Notes: generated by a model from the letters alone, not told the origin. DNA of 64,000 nucleotides from Thalassia testudinum (GCA_037157565.1 JAZHRO010000019.1:23437001-23501000), one strand, 5' to 3'. Shown: positions 1 through 11,033, counted from the first letter of the stretch. A program made the numbers and translations.

Positions 1-1419
1 TTCTTTTGTTGTTGCCTTTTGGTTTGAGATTGACTTGACAGTTAGCAGATTATGAATTTTGCAAATATATGGAATTAGGAGTTGCTACATTATGTCTTCT
101 ATATGTCCTGAAATATTTTGAACTTTATTGCACTATGAAAAGATGACAACTTAAACTATATTGGAAGCTCACCAGGGAAAAGTGTTAAGTTTATATTTTT
201 ATGAAAAAGCTTGACGCTTTTCAAGTTCACGGCTCTAGTTAGGGGGAATAAACAGGTTAAACAAAATTTTGTGGATGTCAAGGATATTTCTCATGAGCGG
301 TTGCTTTTTTGTTTAGCATGCTAATCATGGAAATATACCATCATAAAAATTATGTATATGTCCTATTTTAACTTGTTTGCATGCTTGATTGCAGATTGCT
401 TCGTGCTCTAAATGTTGTTACAAGTATGAGCTTGTCTAAGGGGACATAACTAACATTGATTATGAAGAAGTGAGGTTAGTTATAATACACTATCTTACTT
501 GGTTCATGTCATCAAGGATTGAGGTGTAGGAATTGTTCCTTTTTTTTTTAATCTATAAGCACATCCACCTAGTTGTAAACTTTTAAAATCTAACAAGCAT
601 GTGCACAAAAATGTTGCTTGCATGTTTGAACTTTCTTTTTCTTTTTGGCTTACCAAGATAAAGATGAAAATTTAAAATATAAATTTAATGTGGGACAAGA
701 CAGAAGAGAATAGATAGGAATGTTCAATCCTTGAATTGGTATTTTCATGTATTTATAAACTTCTTTGTTGATGGCATTTCCTTGCTTTTTTCTATTAAAG
801 CTTCCGCACATGCAATCGTTAGACCCAGTGACAAGATACTATGGGATGAAGCGTGGATAAGTTGCGAGGATCATTCATGGACAGGTTGCAATCTGATATC
901 TAAGTGTCGAGTGCAATTGTGATCTAGCGTGTGTTTTTCTTGGTTATTGACTATAGTTACCTTCATGTTTTATGCACCCCTTTTTGTGCATCTCTTGTTA
1001 AATTTCAACCAGTTTTATGTTTAGTACATAGATTTTCAAAAGGTTTGTAGAGGTAGCTTTTTGTTTGACTTGTTTGTAGGCATAATAGGCAAGGAGTGCA
1101 GAAACAATTAATTTTTGTAAAATTTTAGCTATATTGGTTGAAAGGAAACTTTTGAAGTTGATTTTGGAAACTATATATCTCAATGATTTTTTGGTAACTA
1201 ATAAACATTTTAGTCCCTTCAAATATATGCTGGAATGAATCATGTTCACAATTATTTAGGTGTATTTCTTGTGAAGTTTTCATTTGAAAATTTTCATTTG
1301 TGAGGAATATTTTGGTGGATATTGTAAAATAAAATTTTATTTTGTAGGTAATCAATATAAATTATAGGTATAATACATTATGAGTGTTTTAAAGGATGAT
1401 TAATAAATTTTTGTATCAT
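1..1419. other. AT-rich intergenic DNA, no gene recognised
   Basis: This stretch is AT-rich. It has only short open frames (under 105 codons) with no recognisable domain, no start context and no repeat structure. I see no terminal repeat or tandem array. It may be decayed transposon or true intergenic DNA. Confidence 0.5.
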
Positions 1420-1714
1420 TTTTATATTGCAACGAATTAATAGTTGGCATGTTATTCATAAGGCGACAAAAAAAATCATTGTTAAAGAAAGTAAAGACCA
1501 CAAAAAATCCATCGCTAAATTTAAAGTATGTGATGATTTTATTCATTGTTTCAATCTGCCAATGGATATATTATTCGTTGTAGATTTAACAACAGTTCGT
1601 ATAGTAACGAATGTGGCGATGAATAAATTATGCATTGGCAGGTTAAATAATGACGATTTATTCATCACCATCTTCATAAAATATTCATCGCCTTTGACTA
1701 TTTTTGTTGTAGTG
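1420..1714 (-). mobile_element. CACTA (En/Spm-like) transposon right end, subfamily 1
   Basis: The segment ends at 1,714 in TTTTTGTTGTAGTG, whose reverse complement begins CACTACAACAAAAA, the signature terminus of CACTA DNA transposons. Just inside it are short subterminal repeats in both orientations around the core GCGATGAAT/AATAAAT (about 1,618-1,690), as expected for transposase-binding subterminal repeats. No matching left CACTA terminus was found upstream, so this is a truncated end or part of a larger composite. The 102-codon open frame that covers the region is not a convincing protein. Confidence 0.55.
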
Positions 1715-3335
1715 ATAGTAATTGCACACTTTTAACGTCATTCAACTAAGGTCACGTTTTAACGTCATTAAAAGGGATTAAACATCAATATAGAATACAT
1801 AAGAAGACGTTTAAATGTTAAAAGTTACATACGATGATGTTTAAGGGTCGGTGATAGTTACCTAAAGTGATGCTTAAACATCATATTAAGATAAATAAGG
1901 TGATGTTTAAACGTCATTAAAAGGATTATAACATGACGTTTAAATATCTTCAAAAGGTACGTAAGTTAACATTTAAATGTCAATATAAAATATATAAGAG
2001 AGCATTTAAATGTTGTTAAAAGTTACATAAGGTGACATTTAAGCGTTAATGAAAGTTACCTAAAATGATACTTAAACGTCATAATATGATAATTAAACTG
2101 ACGTTTTATCGTCACTAAAAAGGATATAACATGACATTTAAATATCTTTAAAAGCTACTTAAGGTAACATTTAAACGTTAATATAGAATACGTAAGAGGA
2201 TGTTTAAATATTATTAAAAACTACATAAGATGACGTTTAAACGTCAGTAAAAATTACCTAAAATGACGCTTAAATGTCATAGTAGGAAGAAGAAGGTGAC
2301 GTTTTAACGTCATTAAAAGGGATATAACATGACGTTTAAATGTCATTAAAAGGTACATAAGGTAACATTTAAAAGTCAATATAAAATATATATGTGAACG
2401 TTTAAATGTTATTAAAAGTTATACAAGGTAACGTTTAAGCGTCGATGAAAGTTACCTAAAATGACATTTAAACGTCATAATATGATAACTAAGGTGACAT
2501 TTTAATGTCACTAAAAGGGATATAACATGACATTTAAATGTGTTTAAAAGCTACCTAAGGTAATATTCAGACGTCAATATAGAATATGTAAGAGGACATT
2601 TAAACGTTATTAAAAATTACATAAGATGTTTAAATATCGGTGAAAGTTACTTAAAATGACGCTTAAATGCGTAGTAGGATAAATAAGGTGACGTTTTAGT
2701 GTCATTAAAAGGATATAACATAACGTTTAAATATCTTGAAAAGATAAATAAGGTAACATTTAAACTTAAATATAGAATACGTAAGAGGACGCTTAAATAT
2801 TGTTAAAAGTTAAATAAGATGATGCTTAAATGTCTTAAAAAGCTATCTAAAGTGACGTTTAAACATCACAGTAGGATGCATATGGAGACATTTAAACGTT
2901 GCTAAAGATTTTGTAGAAACTTAAGGAAAAGTTAAAGCGATGTTTAAACGTCTTCGAAATTACTTAATGTGACTTTTAAACATTATCTTACGTAATATAT
3001 GGTGACGTTTAAACATCTCCTTAGTTATTCTTGGGCGATGTTTTAACGTTGTTGACAGATATCTAAGATGACGTTTGCATAGGTTCAGTTATGTGGTCGG
3101 ACTTTTAAGAGATATTTAAACGTCACCTTAGATGTTATACGCGACGTTTATTTAACGTCAATAGAATTCTTTTAGGTGATGTTTGATTTTTTACGTTGAT
3201 ATAAACCTAAGACGATGCATCTAAAGAGACGTTTATGGTGACATTTTTTTAACGTCTATAAAAACTTATGATGACATTTATTTCACTTGTGGTGATATTA
3301 AATAAATGTCACCTTAAGTCTTTTTTGTTGTAGTG
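1715..3335 (-). mobile_element. CACTA (En/Spm-like) transposon right end, subfamily 2, with long subterminal array
   Basis: The segment ends at 3,331-3,335 in TAGTG, preceded by TTTTTTGTTG; read on the minus strand it begins CACTACAACAAAAAAGAC. The terminal ~100 bp (3,240-3,335) is clearly related to another CACTA-like end at 19,520-19,619: both share the words TCTATAAAAACTTA, TTTATTTCACTT and TAAATAAATG in the same order. Inside the terminus lies a 1.4-kb array of palindromic subterminal units. No transposase and no forward CACTA terminus were found, so it is non-autonomous or truncated. It lies 21 bp beyond the TAGTG end at 1,714. Confidence 0.6.
1736..3130. repeat. ~196-bp-period tandem array built of GACGTTTAAACGTC-type palindromes
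   Basis: The motif GACGTTTTAACGTC followed by AYTAAAAGG and ATATAACATGACRTTTAAAT recurs at about 1,901, 2,097, 2,295, 2,494 and 2,687, a higher-order period of about 196 bp. Each unit holds about five ~39-bp subunits, each centred on a degenerate palindrome related to GACGTTTAAACGTC. Between the cores are recurring words such as AAAAGTTACATAAGGT and AATATAGAATACGTAAGAGGA. The array is the subterminal region of the CACTA element ending at 3,335. Such repeats in En/Spm elements bind the element-encoded protein; that role here is inferred. Confidence 0.75.
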
Positions 3336-3545
3336 TGGGTCTGTGGTGGATCCTTGGCCCTATTGACCTTGTTCCTCTTTGTCTGATCCTGTATGTATAA
3401 CATATTGTAAGGGAAAAATAATTAAATCATTTATCTCCAAATACCCTTAAAAGTATTTATAATTTCTTTCGTCTCAAGCTTATTCCAATACTCACAGCAT
3501 TCTTTCCACACATCTGCTGCTATTGTAGGAGGCAAGTTCCACAAT

Positions 3546-4930
3546 TGTACGACTCGATTCCTAGATCCCTACAGGATTTGAGACCAGCTCGCCTCGACTA
3601 ATCCCAAGACATAGTCGTCCAACAAAAAATAACCAAAAGCAGAAAAATAAACTACATCCACACATGCAATATAACTAAGCAGAAGAAAAGAACGAAGCAG
3701 TAAAGAAAGTAAACAACTGTCTCAAAACATAGTACATGCCACCACAACAACAGAAAACAGAAAGGAAACAGAAAGTAATAAGAACAGTAAAATATGTGTC
3801 AATTACTCGCTACAACAGTAAAGAAAACGAAAGAGTTGAAAGAACGACTACGGCTGGGCTTGGTTGGGCCCAGCACCTTTTGCAGCCGGAAACTTGGGCT
3901 GCTCAACTCCTGTTCTTGAGCATGGTTACAAAAAGACAGAGTCAGCGAACGCTGAGCAGAGTGGTGTTTACATTATTTAAGTGCAAGTACAGTAAAACAA
4001 CAGGTTTAGTTTTCATTTCTATTTATCTCATTTATGTGTTTCTGGTTTATCTATTTCTCAAAGTATCTAGTTATTTCTTGATCTTACATGTTCCTCGTGG
4101 GAATGATCTTAATTGCAGTCTTTTCCGTAGAGTAGAAGGTACACGCGGTGCTCTCCTGGCTGGGAGAGTCCCCCGTGGTAGTCCTACACCCAGTCAACCA
4201 CCCCGAGGTTACTGTCGAGACGTAGCGGTGACTACGACACACATGATAAGCGCACTGGTAGCTACCCTTCACTGACACGCGGTTAGTTGTTTTCGCTAGC
4301 GGGTACGCCCAAAGTACAGCACAGAATAGTATAGGGCCTTGCCCTCTCAGAACAGGGGTTTCGCCCCTCAGAACCAAACATAGGTCTCACCCCTCTACAG
4401 TCCGCATATTTTTGTCTGTCTACCCCGGTTTACCCAAAGGGCTTAATAAAGGCGATGTAGGGTGGCTAACTGAACCCTGGGTCTCGTGGGGTAGCTAGCT
4501 CCTTCCCTACACTAGTAGCATGCCTCGGTATCACGTACGCGAGGGCTAACAGGAGTTGGTGTAGAGTGGCCAATCCTAACCCCAGGTCTCAACCCAAGGG
4601 AGGCTAGCTCCGTTCTACACTAAAAAGGGACAGTTGCTCTCCCTTAGTATCGCGTACACAAGGGCCAGCATACTTCCCGTCTACATTCTAGATTTCTTTC
4701 ATCCATAGGAGTTCTACTCCTAATTCCCCGTAGGGTTCATGCTCATATTCATCTCATTTATCCAGATCCAGATCTCATGTTTCATAACTTGTTCCTCACC
4801 ATATACAGGCAGCTCGTGTTTTCATAATTAAGTTCTTAATCATAACATGCAACTGTGGTTTCACAGTTCAATTTTTCATTTACATACAAGCAGCTCGTAT
4901 TTTAACATGCATCTCGTAATTTATATTAAA
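3546..4930 (-). mobile_element. Diverged fragment of the solo-LTR A/B family
   Basis: From 3,546 (TGTACGACTCGATTCC) onward the sequence follows the same order of words as solo LTRs A (27,367) and B (34,207): CTAATCCCAAGAC, AGTCGTCCAAC, the GGGCCCAGCACC block, the GTCAGCGAACGCTGAG block, then the CTCCTGGC/GGGAGAGTCCCC block and GGAGTTCTACTCCTAATTCCCCGTAGGGTTC near 4,705-4,740. Identity is visibly lower than between A and B. The fragment ends where retroelement E1 begins (about 4,935). Open frames inside it (for example 3,736-4,275) are shadows of the LTR, not genes. Confidence 0.65.
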
Positions 4931-4937
4931 TCCATTT

Positions 4938-6877
4938 TGTTGTGGCTCATAGAGTGCGTATTTGATTAGAAAAAACGTCATAGTATAGTATGTAATACGA
5001 TCAACAAAAATATTTATAAAGATAACGAGACTTGAGTCCCGCTCGTTCGTCTCTGGGAGGCGTTTATGAAAATGCAGATTTGAAATCGATCTCTTTCGCT
5101 CTATTTGCTTAAAATCTCATGTCAGTACATGGTGATTTACGTATTGATGTACGACATGCTAGTTACCAAAAGATAGTAATTAAAACATGCAACTTTAATC
5201 ACATCAAAAGATGATAATTAGGCACATGGTGATTTTCAACATATATATTTATATATATAAAAGATGATGATGATATTAGAGTTGCAGAGCAGAGGTAGAT
5301 GAATGCTTGTACAGGGAAATAAAACTACTTGCTACTAGAAAACGACTGCATAGATGAATCTATGGGGGGTTTTGCATGCATCATTGGGGGAGAAGTAAGG
5401 AACTACACTATTAAGAAGTAAATAAAGAATGTAAATCTAAGAAGAACTATAATCTAATCTAGCAGAAATAAGGGCATTCGAAGGTGGCTCCGATGGCCTT
5501 TGAGCGTTTGAGAGGAGGAGGGGCGGCCAATGGTGCTTAGGCCAGCCCTTGGAGAGAGGTTGAGGAGGTGATCCAACATCTTGGCATGGAGATGGTGGTG
5601 GCCATGGTGAAGCAACTGATGAAGGTGGAGTGGAGGTGGAATGTAGCTAAACTAAATGGAAGCTAAGAGTGAATGGGTGCAAATAGCCACCCCTTAGGTA
5701 TTTTTATAGACCTAAGGGAAGCTTTCTAGAGAATTATGGAATTCTCTAGAGAGGCCTATGGTGGGAGCTCGTGGGAGAGTGAGAGAGAGAGAGGATGGAT
5801 GGTGGTTTTTAGATCCACCAAATGTGGATCTAAAAATTGAATGGCTCTTGGTTGCTAATTTTAGCAACCAAGGCAACACCACATGGTAGAGAGTTCTAGA
5901 GAACTCTAAGCTATGTATTTTCGTGTGGATGGTGTGTGTGGGTCGAAACTTAGGTAGCTAGGTTGATTAGGTTAGGTTCTAGTGGGTTTAGGTCAAGGTA
6001 GGTCTCAAATTAGGGTTGTAAACCCTAATTTACTAAGGTAAAGTGCAATTAAACTTAATATAAGTTTAATTGGGTGCGTGAAAACTTAATTGAGAGTAAA
6101 ATAACTCAATTAAGTCAGGTCTAGGTCAATTGGACTCTCACTGAGTCCAATTGGATAGTGTGTGCTGAGATCAAGGCTCAATTGGACTCAATGAGTCCAA
6201 TTGAATAGGCTGATGGAAGTGACTAAGATCCAAGTCAATTAGGTTTAGTGATGACCTAATTAGGTCCTTAGGGAGGTCTAGAAGTGATGTACTGGGGTTA
6301 GGGCACCTTAATTTAGGTTCCTATGGGGTTAGAATTGGGTTTAAGGGGCTAGAGATCCAAGATCAAGGTTTAAATTCCAAAACAGGAACTGGAAGACAGT
6401 ATTAGACGTCTAATAATAGTGTCAGACGTCTTATAGTGAAAAATCAGAAGTCTAGACTTGTTGTCTGGACGTCCAATCAGAGTCAGGAGGGATTCTAGGT
6501 TCTGTCTTGGGCATTCTGCAGAAATTGGATGTCTGACCAAGTGTCTGGACGTCCAATAACACTGTAGAAGTGGGTTTAAGGTGTGCAGGAGTTGGTTAAG
6601 GATTCTGGACGTCTTATAACTCATCTGGATGTTTAGATAGAGGTTAGAATTAGGGCTTTAGGATTTGCTAGGGTACAGTGACCTAACCTAAGGGTGGCTA
6701 AGGCTTGGGGATGCTTCTAAGCTGTCCTAGGGCTAGCACAAGAAGAGAAAGAGAAAAAGAAGAAAAGGATGGACCTAAGTTATTCACAATTTATTGTTTT
6801 ATTCCTACTTAATAGAATAACATACCTTAACTCCCTTAGATTATTATCTACTACATCTAATCTAGGTCTTCCGCTCC
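4938..6877 (-). mobile_element. LTR of retroelement E1 (3' LTR on the minus strand)
   Basis: This 1.94-kb segment is directly repeated at 12,744-14,655 with only scattered substitutions and one 30-bp indel (purine-rich extra sequence near 6,737-6,766). With the tRNA-Asp PBS beside the inner edge of the other copy, this makes it the 3' LTR of an element read on the minus strand. The minus-strand end is clean (...CCACAACA). The start is less certain, because homology runs to GGAGCGGAAGACC at 6,877 and overlaps the stop of the upstream reading frame. It carries a minus-strand TATA-like box at 5,699-5,709 and an array of short hairpins (5,691-6,204). Confidence 0.8.
5691..6204. repeat. Array of ten short perfect hairpins in the E1 LTR
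   Basis: Ten inverted repeats occur in 514 bp. Arms: 5,691-5,699/5,710-5,718 (around the TATA box); 5,725-5,735/5,740-5,750; 5,806-5,818/5,824-5,836; 5,847-5,858/5,861-5,872; 5,890-5,896/5,901-5,907; 6,007-6,017/6,021-6,031; 6,046-6,057/6,061-6,072; 6,084-6,094/6,105-6,115; 6,127-6,137/6,143-6,153; 6,178-6,190/6,192-6,204. Arms are 7-13 bp and perfect, with loops of 1-10 bp. A further perfect palindrome, ATTAGACGTCTAAT, is at 6,401-6,414. Most lie upstream of the minus-strand TATA, in U3. The other LTR copy has the same set. Confidence 0.85.
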
Positions 6878-8284
6878 AGGCTCTGGGTCATATGGGGGTA
6901 TCTGTGAAAGTAGAAGATTTGTGGGGAGGTCACTAAAATCCTCGTCAGAAATTACTTCGTCCTTGTCCGTACTCATATCTGATTCATCAGAAGCTGACTC
7001 TTCTGGCTCTGAATCGAGCCATCCATTAGATTGACTAGGATGGTAGGTGCGTCCCCAGCTCATTCTGCTCAAAGCTTCACCCTCATATGCATTGGGTTCC
7101 TCAGTAATTCCTACCTCAGGTAGCATATTTATTTCTTCGGTCAAGTCATCCATAGCTACTTCTGGTCTTCGGATGTCAAGATCAGGGTTAGAAAGTGTCA
7201 TCTCAGAATCTCTAACATTCGAAGTAGGTATGTAGGTGAAAGAAGAGTGCAGATCAAAAGATGTTGGATCTAGCACAGGTTCACCTACAATGGGAAGTGG
7301 CTTAGGCTGATCAGAAGTGTCACATATAATGTTTGCCTCGAGATCCATATCCTCAAATGGATCTACTTCCCTTATCATGGTTGGGTTATCTAACCCAAGA
7401 TGTATCTCCCAGGATTCAGGATAATCCGATTGTGGCTTAGTCCTAGAGATATCGGTCCTTTCCTCAGTTTCTTGAATGGAGTTCTCATACGAACCCATTC
7501 TCAATATTTCCTGCTCCTGTATCATATCCAAGCTAGATTCTTCTTCCCCTGAATTATCTTCTGGCATCTGCCCCCGAGAATCTCCTGTGTGTCCGTCCGG
7601 CGTAGTCGTTTTAGATTCTTTGAGGTCTTCAAGGCTATTTTCCACTTGATATTTCAAAAGCAGTAGTTCTTAAGTTTCCCGATTTTGTCCAATTAGCCTT
7701 GTTATCCCTGCTATTCCCTGAAGGAGCTCCATCACAACTTGTTGATACGGAATCCAGCTTTGTCTTTGGTTCGACTCAGTGATAGCTTGGATTTCGTGTA
7801 GATAGGATGCGGCCTTTTCCTTAGCGCTAGCTATAGCTTTCTGTATTTTGTAATGCGGTCGCATATGCACTGGTAGTTCTTCAGGGGTTCCAGGGGTAGC
7901 ATATGCACCTATATTCCATGGGTGAGATGCAGGAGTATGAAATCCATATCCTGGGTTATAAGATGCGGTCCTTTGAGGGACCGGCTGGTATGGGTCATAA
8001 TATCCAGGGTCAGGATATGGGTTAACCATTTCGATAACCTGAGGAGAAGGATCAGGCGAAGAGAAAAGTCATCTTCGCCACCTTGGGTTCTGATCCCAAG
8101 GTTAAGCTGATTCAGTGACCCAAGCTCTCAGATAAGCTCGTGGGTCCATCTCTTCTAGATCCTGATTAGGTCCAGATCTAGGGTTGGCCATTGCGGCTAA
8201 GCAGATAGAAGAAGAAGGTGGGGGAGAAGATGGCTCGGGCGAAGTTACTTGCCTCCATGGGAGCGGCTCCCAAGGTCCAACCAA
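6857..8284 (-). pseudogene. Decayed Tyr/Pro-rich then acidic retroelement protein frame (E1 internal region)
   Basis: One minus-strand frame runs from an ATG at 8,284 to a stop at 6,857 and is broken by three in-frame stops: TAA at about 8,102, TGA about 33 bases further on, and TAA at about 7,670. After the second break comes a Tyr/Pro/Gly-rich stretch beginning MVNPYPDPGYYDPYQPVPQ, then a short helical-looking part (VVMELLQGIAGITRLIGQ). After the third break follows a ~260-residue strongly acidic, Ser/Glu/Asp-rich region ending EPGAEDLD. No zinc knuckle, protease, RT or integrase motif is visible. The order (Tyr/Pro-rich, short helix, stop, acidic) matches the frame in element E2 at 48,810-49,427/47,685-48,677, so the two are probably diverged relatives. 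Function unknown; a gag-like or non-autonomous element protein is a guess. Confidence 0.5.
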
Positions 8285-9273
8285 TCAAGGTCTAAGTGAC
8301 CTCCTTCCTTGCATACACCATCCAACCCCTGGGTTGGTGTAGCCAAGTGATGAGAGCCTCATCATGAACCCTAACTAGCACAATTTAATCTAAATAAGTG
8401 TGAAGAAGCTCCTACAAAACCTAAAGAGAAGCTTAACTCAGAGAATTCTGAATTAAAGAATAAGATAAATCATAAGAGGTAAAACTGTAATTTTACCAAT
8501 GTAGTATGCAAACAGGGTAATTAAGGGTCTAAACACAGGTCAAATAAGCTTAATAAGGAGGGAAGTGGGATGATCTGATCTGAAAAGGATTATAGCAACT
8601 TCTAGGAATTAAATGATATTCTGTAACCCTAAAACAAATCCACTTTAATTTACGAGGTTCGAGGCAGGATAAAAATTAACTAAACCCTCTAAAATTCATG
8701 GAAAAATATTCCCTAGGGTTTAGAACCTTCAATTTGGCCTTTGCAACCTATTTTAACCTAAAATGAGAACTATGCCCAATTTATGACCTAATTTGGGTTT
8801 TTACGTAAATTGACCAGTCAAATATGGTCAAACCTAAAATAAAATTTCACCATTAAAATCCTTAGGTTCAAATTAGGATGATATAAAAATTTGGGCATAA
8901 GAAAAGACCATCTTGACCGACTTTATAAATTGGTCCTCTTGAATTACTTTTTGACCCTTATCTTTTGAAACCCTTACACATTGCCCCCTATCTTTCTCGT
9001 CGTTCTTTGCAGAATGGTCCTCCCTGCCATTCTGAGCAGCACCATACCTCCTTCAACCTTGCGCGGAGGATGGCGCCGCGCAGGGCATGGCGCCCGTTCT
9101 CAGGAACGAACGGGAGGTTCCCTGCGTCATCCTCTATCGCAGGGACCCTCCCCTGTGTCCTGCAACCACCCATGCCTCTCGTGCGAACGCACGAAAGGCA
9201 TGGGGCTCCTTCTCCGGCCATCTCCGGCGTGCTCTGCACGTCGTTCCCTCGGGCCGCTCTCCTCGCCAGCGCC

Positions 9274-9282
9274 TTTATAAGG
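9274..9282 (+). promoter_or_regulatory. TATA-like box in LTR D
   Basis: TTTATAAGG lies within GCGCCTTTATAAGGAGC at the position equivalent to the CTATAAAAG box in the related LTR C (57,557-57,565). It probably marks the U3/R boundary of the LTR. Only sequence and position support it. Confidence 0.4.
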
Positions 9283-10484
9283 AGCGGCAGGGGCTATCGT
9301 CTAAGACAAGCTAGTTTTGGCCGAGAAACTCCCCCTACTTCGTCTCCTCTCTCTTCGGTCAGATTGCCCAAGCTTCCGACGAACTCTCCTCCTCGTCGCT
9401 CTGCTGCCATACCTGCAGTAGAGTCCACTCTGCCCCGTCTTCCTAAGTCAGGCCGCACCAGCTGGCGTCCTCAGATCTCCTCCTCGTCACCGATAACCCC
9501 CTCCTAGGCACCTTCGTCCCCAACGCCGGCAGGTACGTGCCGAGCGACGCCTCCATCCCTCTTCGTCAATTAGGTAGGTAAAAACTTTCCTCTCTCTCTC
9601 TGTTATTTCCCCTTCTTAATTTACCATTTTAACCTACCGATCGCCACTGTCCATCACCACCTTCCCCATCTCCGGCCGCTCTCCGACGAGGCGTTCTCGC
9701 CACTCCACGCCTCCATCCACCTCGCCAGCTACCCATTAAGCTCCGCGACATCTCACTGACACCGAATCCGCCCTCCATTCACTTCCTAGCACCTCCAGAC
9801 CACCCCCCGAACACACCCACTCTTACGCACGCAGTGTGCCCTAGGTGCACGGCCACAGGCATGCTCACGTCTCACTGACCCCCGCACCGCCTTTGCCATC
9901 TTCTGGCGAAGCTCCCTGCGTTGTCTAACGAGACTGTGAGGCCGTCTTCGTGATTTCAGGGTTCACCCTCCTTATCGCCATTGACAAGCAGCAGGAGCTG
10001 CTTCGCAGGCAGCTTCAGACTTCTTCGGCCCCAGGCAAAGGCCCCAGGCAGCATGGGGCACTTCCGCAGAGACACCCAGGTTCTCAATTGGGGTCGCGAG
10101 CCTTCGTTGCTGCCCCAATTGCACGAAGCCTTCTCCTGTGGGCGCCCGAGATCGGAGGTGGGACTTTAGTCCCACCTCGTAAGTGTGTGGCCTCACGCCC
10201 ACACTTAAATTATTTTTGTGATATGAGCCGATTGCCTCCGATACACACGGGGTGAGGTCCCTCACCTATCACCGCCCTCGTCCGTGAGCTCACCACATGG
10301 ATCAGGTGCGATCCGACCCGACACTCCTGTGCACTCCTCGCGCACCACCCACGTCGGTGCACCTGGACCTGGGCGCGCGACCCGACCCGATTACCCGGCT
10401 CTGGGAGAGCTTTCCAAAGAGAGATCTAGAGAGAGAGAGAGACACAGGAAAGGGGTAGGTTTTGCGCTGATGTTTGCATGTGTG

Positions 10485-11033
10485 CGCAGGAAAGAAGAAA
10501 AGAGGAAAGACTAAGCAGAGAAGAAGAAAGGAAGAAAAGAAGCTGAAGGAAAAGAAGAGGAGCCACACTGTAGCAACTGCGCAGTTAAGCTGTCTGAGCA
10601 CTGAATCAGACGTCGGAGGGTCAGCAGCCAGAGCAGAGAAGAACTGCAGTTGCTGAAGAAGAAGAAAGAAGACAGGAAGAAGAAGAAGAAAGAGGAACCG
10701 TTGTTAGAAAAAGAAGAAGAAAGAAGAAGAAAGGCAGGTTGAAGAAGAAGAAAAGAAGAGAAGAAGCAAAGAAGAAGAGAAAGAAAGAAGAAGAAGAAAG
10801 AAGAAGACATTTAAAAGAAGAAGAAGAAAGAGGAACCGCTGTTAGAAAAAGAAGAAAAAAGAAAGAAGAAGAAAGGCAGGTTGAAGAAGAAGAAAAGAAG
10901 AGAAGAAGAAGCAAAGAAGAAGAGAAAGAAAGAAGAAGAAGAAAAGAAGAATACAAGTTGAAGAGAAGAGTAGCTGAAGAAAGAGAAGAAGAAAAAGCCA
11001 ATTACTCTCTTTCTCTTTCTCTCTCTCTCTCTT
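10485..11033. repeat. GAA-rich polypurine tract with internal ~139-bp repeat and terminal (CT)n
   Basis: The plus strand is almost all purine (GAA, GAAGAAA, AAAG) from 10,485 to 11,000. A unit beginning GAGGAACCGTTGTTAGAAAA at about 10,692 recurs at about 10,831 with GGCAGGTTGAAGAAG in both copies, a period of about 139 bp. The tract ends in a TTTCTCTTTCTCTCTC run. Long open frames on both strands here (Lys/Glu/Arg-rich, or Ser/Leu/Phe-rich) are composition artefacts, not proteins. Confidence 0.8.

Noticed and set aside
3736..4275. 179-codon open frame on the plus strand
   Set aside because: It lies within a diverged LTR fragment of the A/B family. The equivalent positions in A and B are not open in the same frame, and no domain is seen.
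8965..9507. 180-codon Arg/Pro/Ser-rich open frame
   Set aside because: Overlaps frames of similar length in other frames and on the other strand, spans the LTR promoter region, and has no domain.
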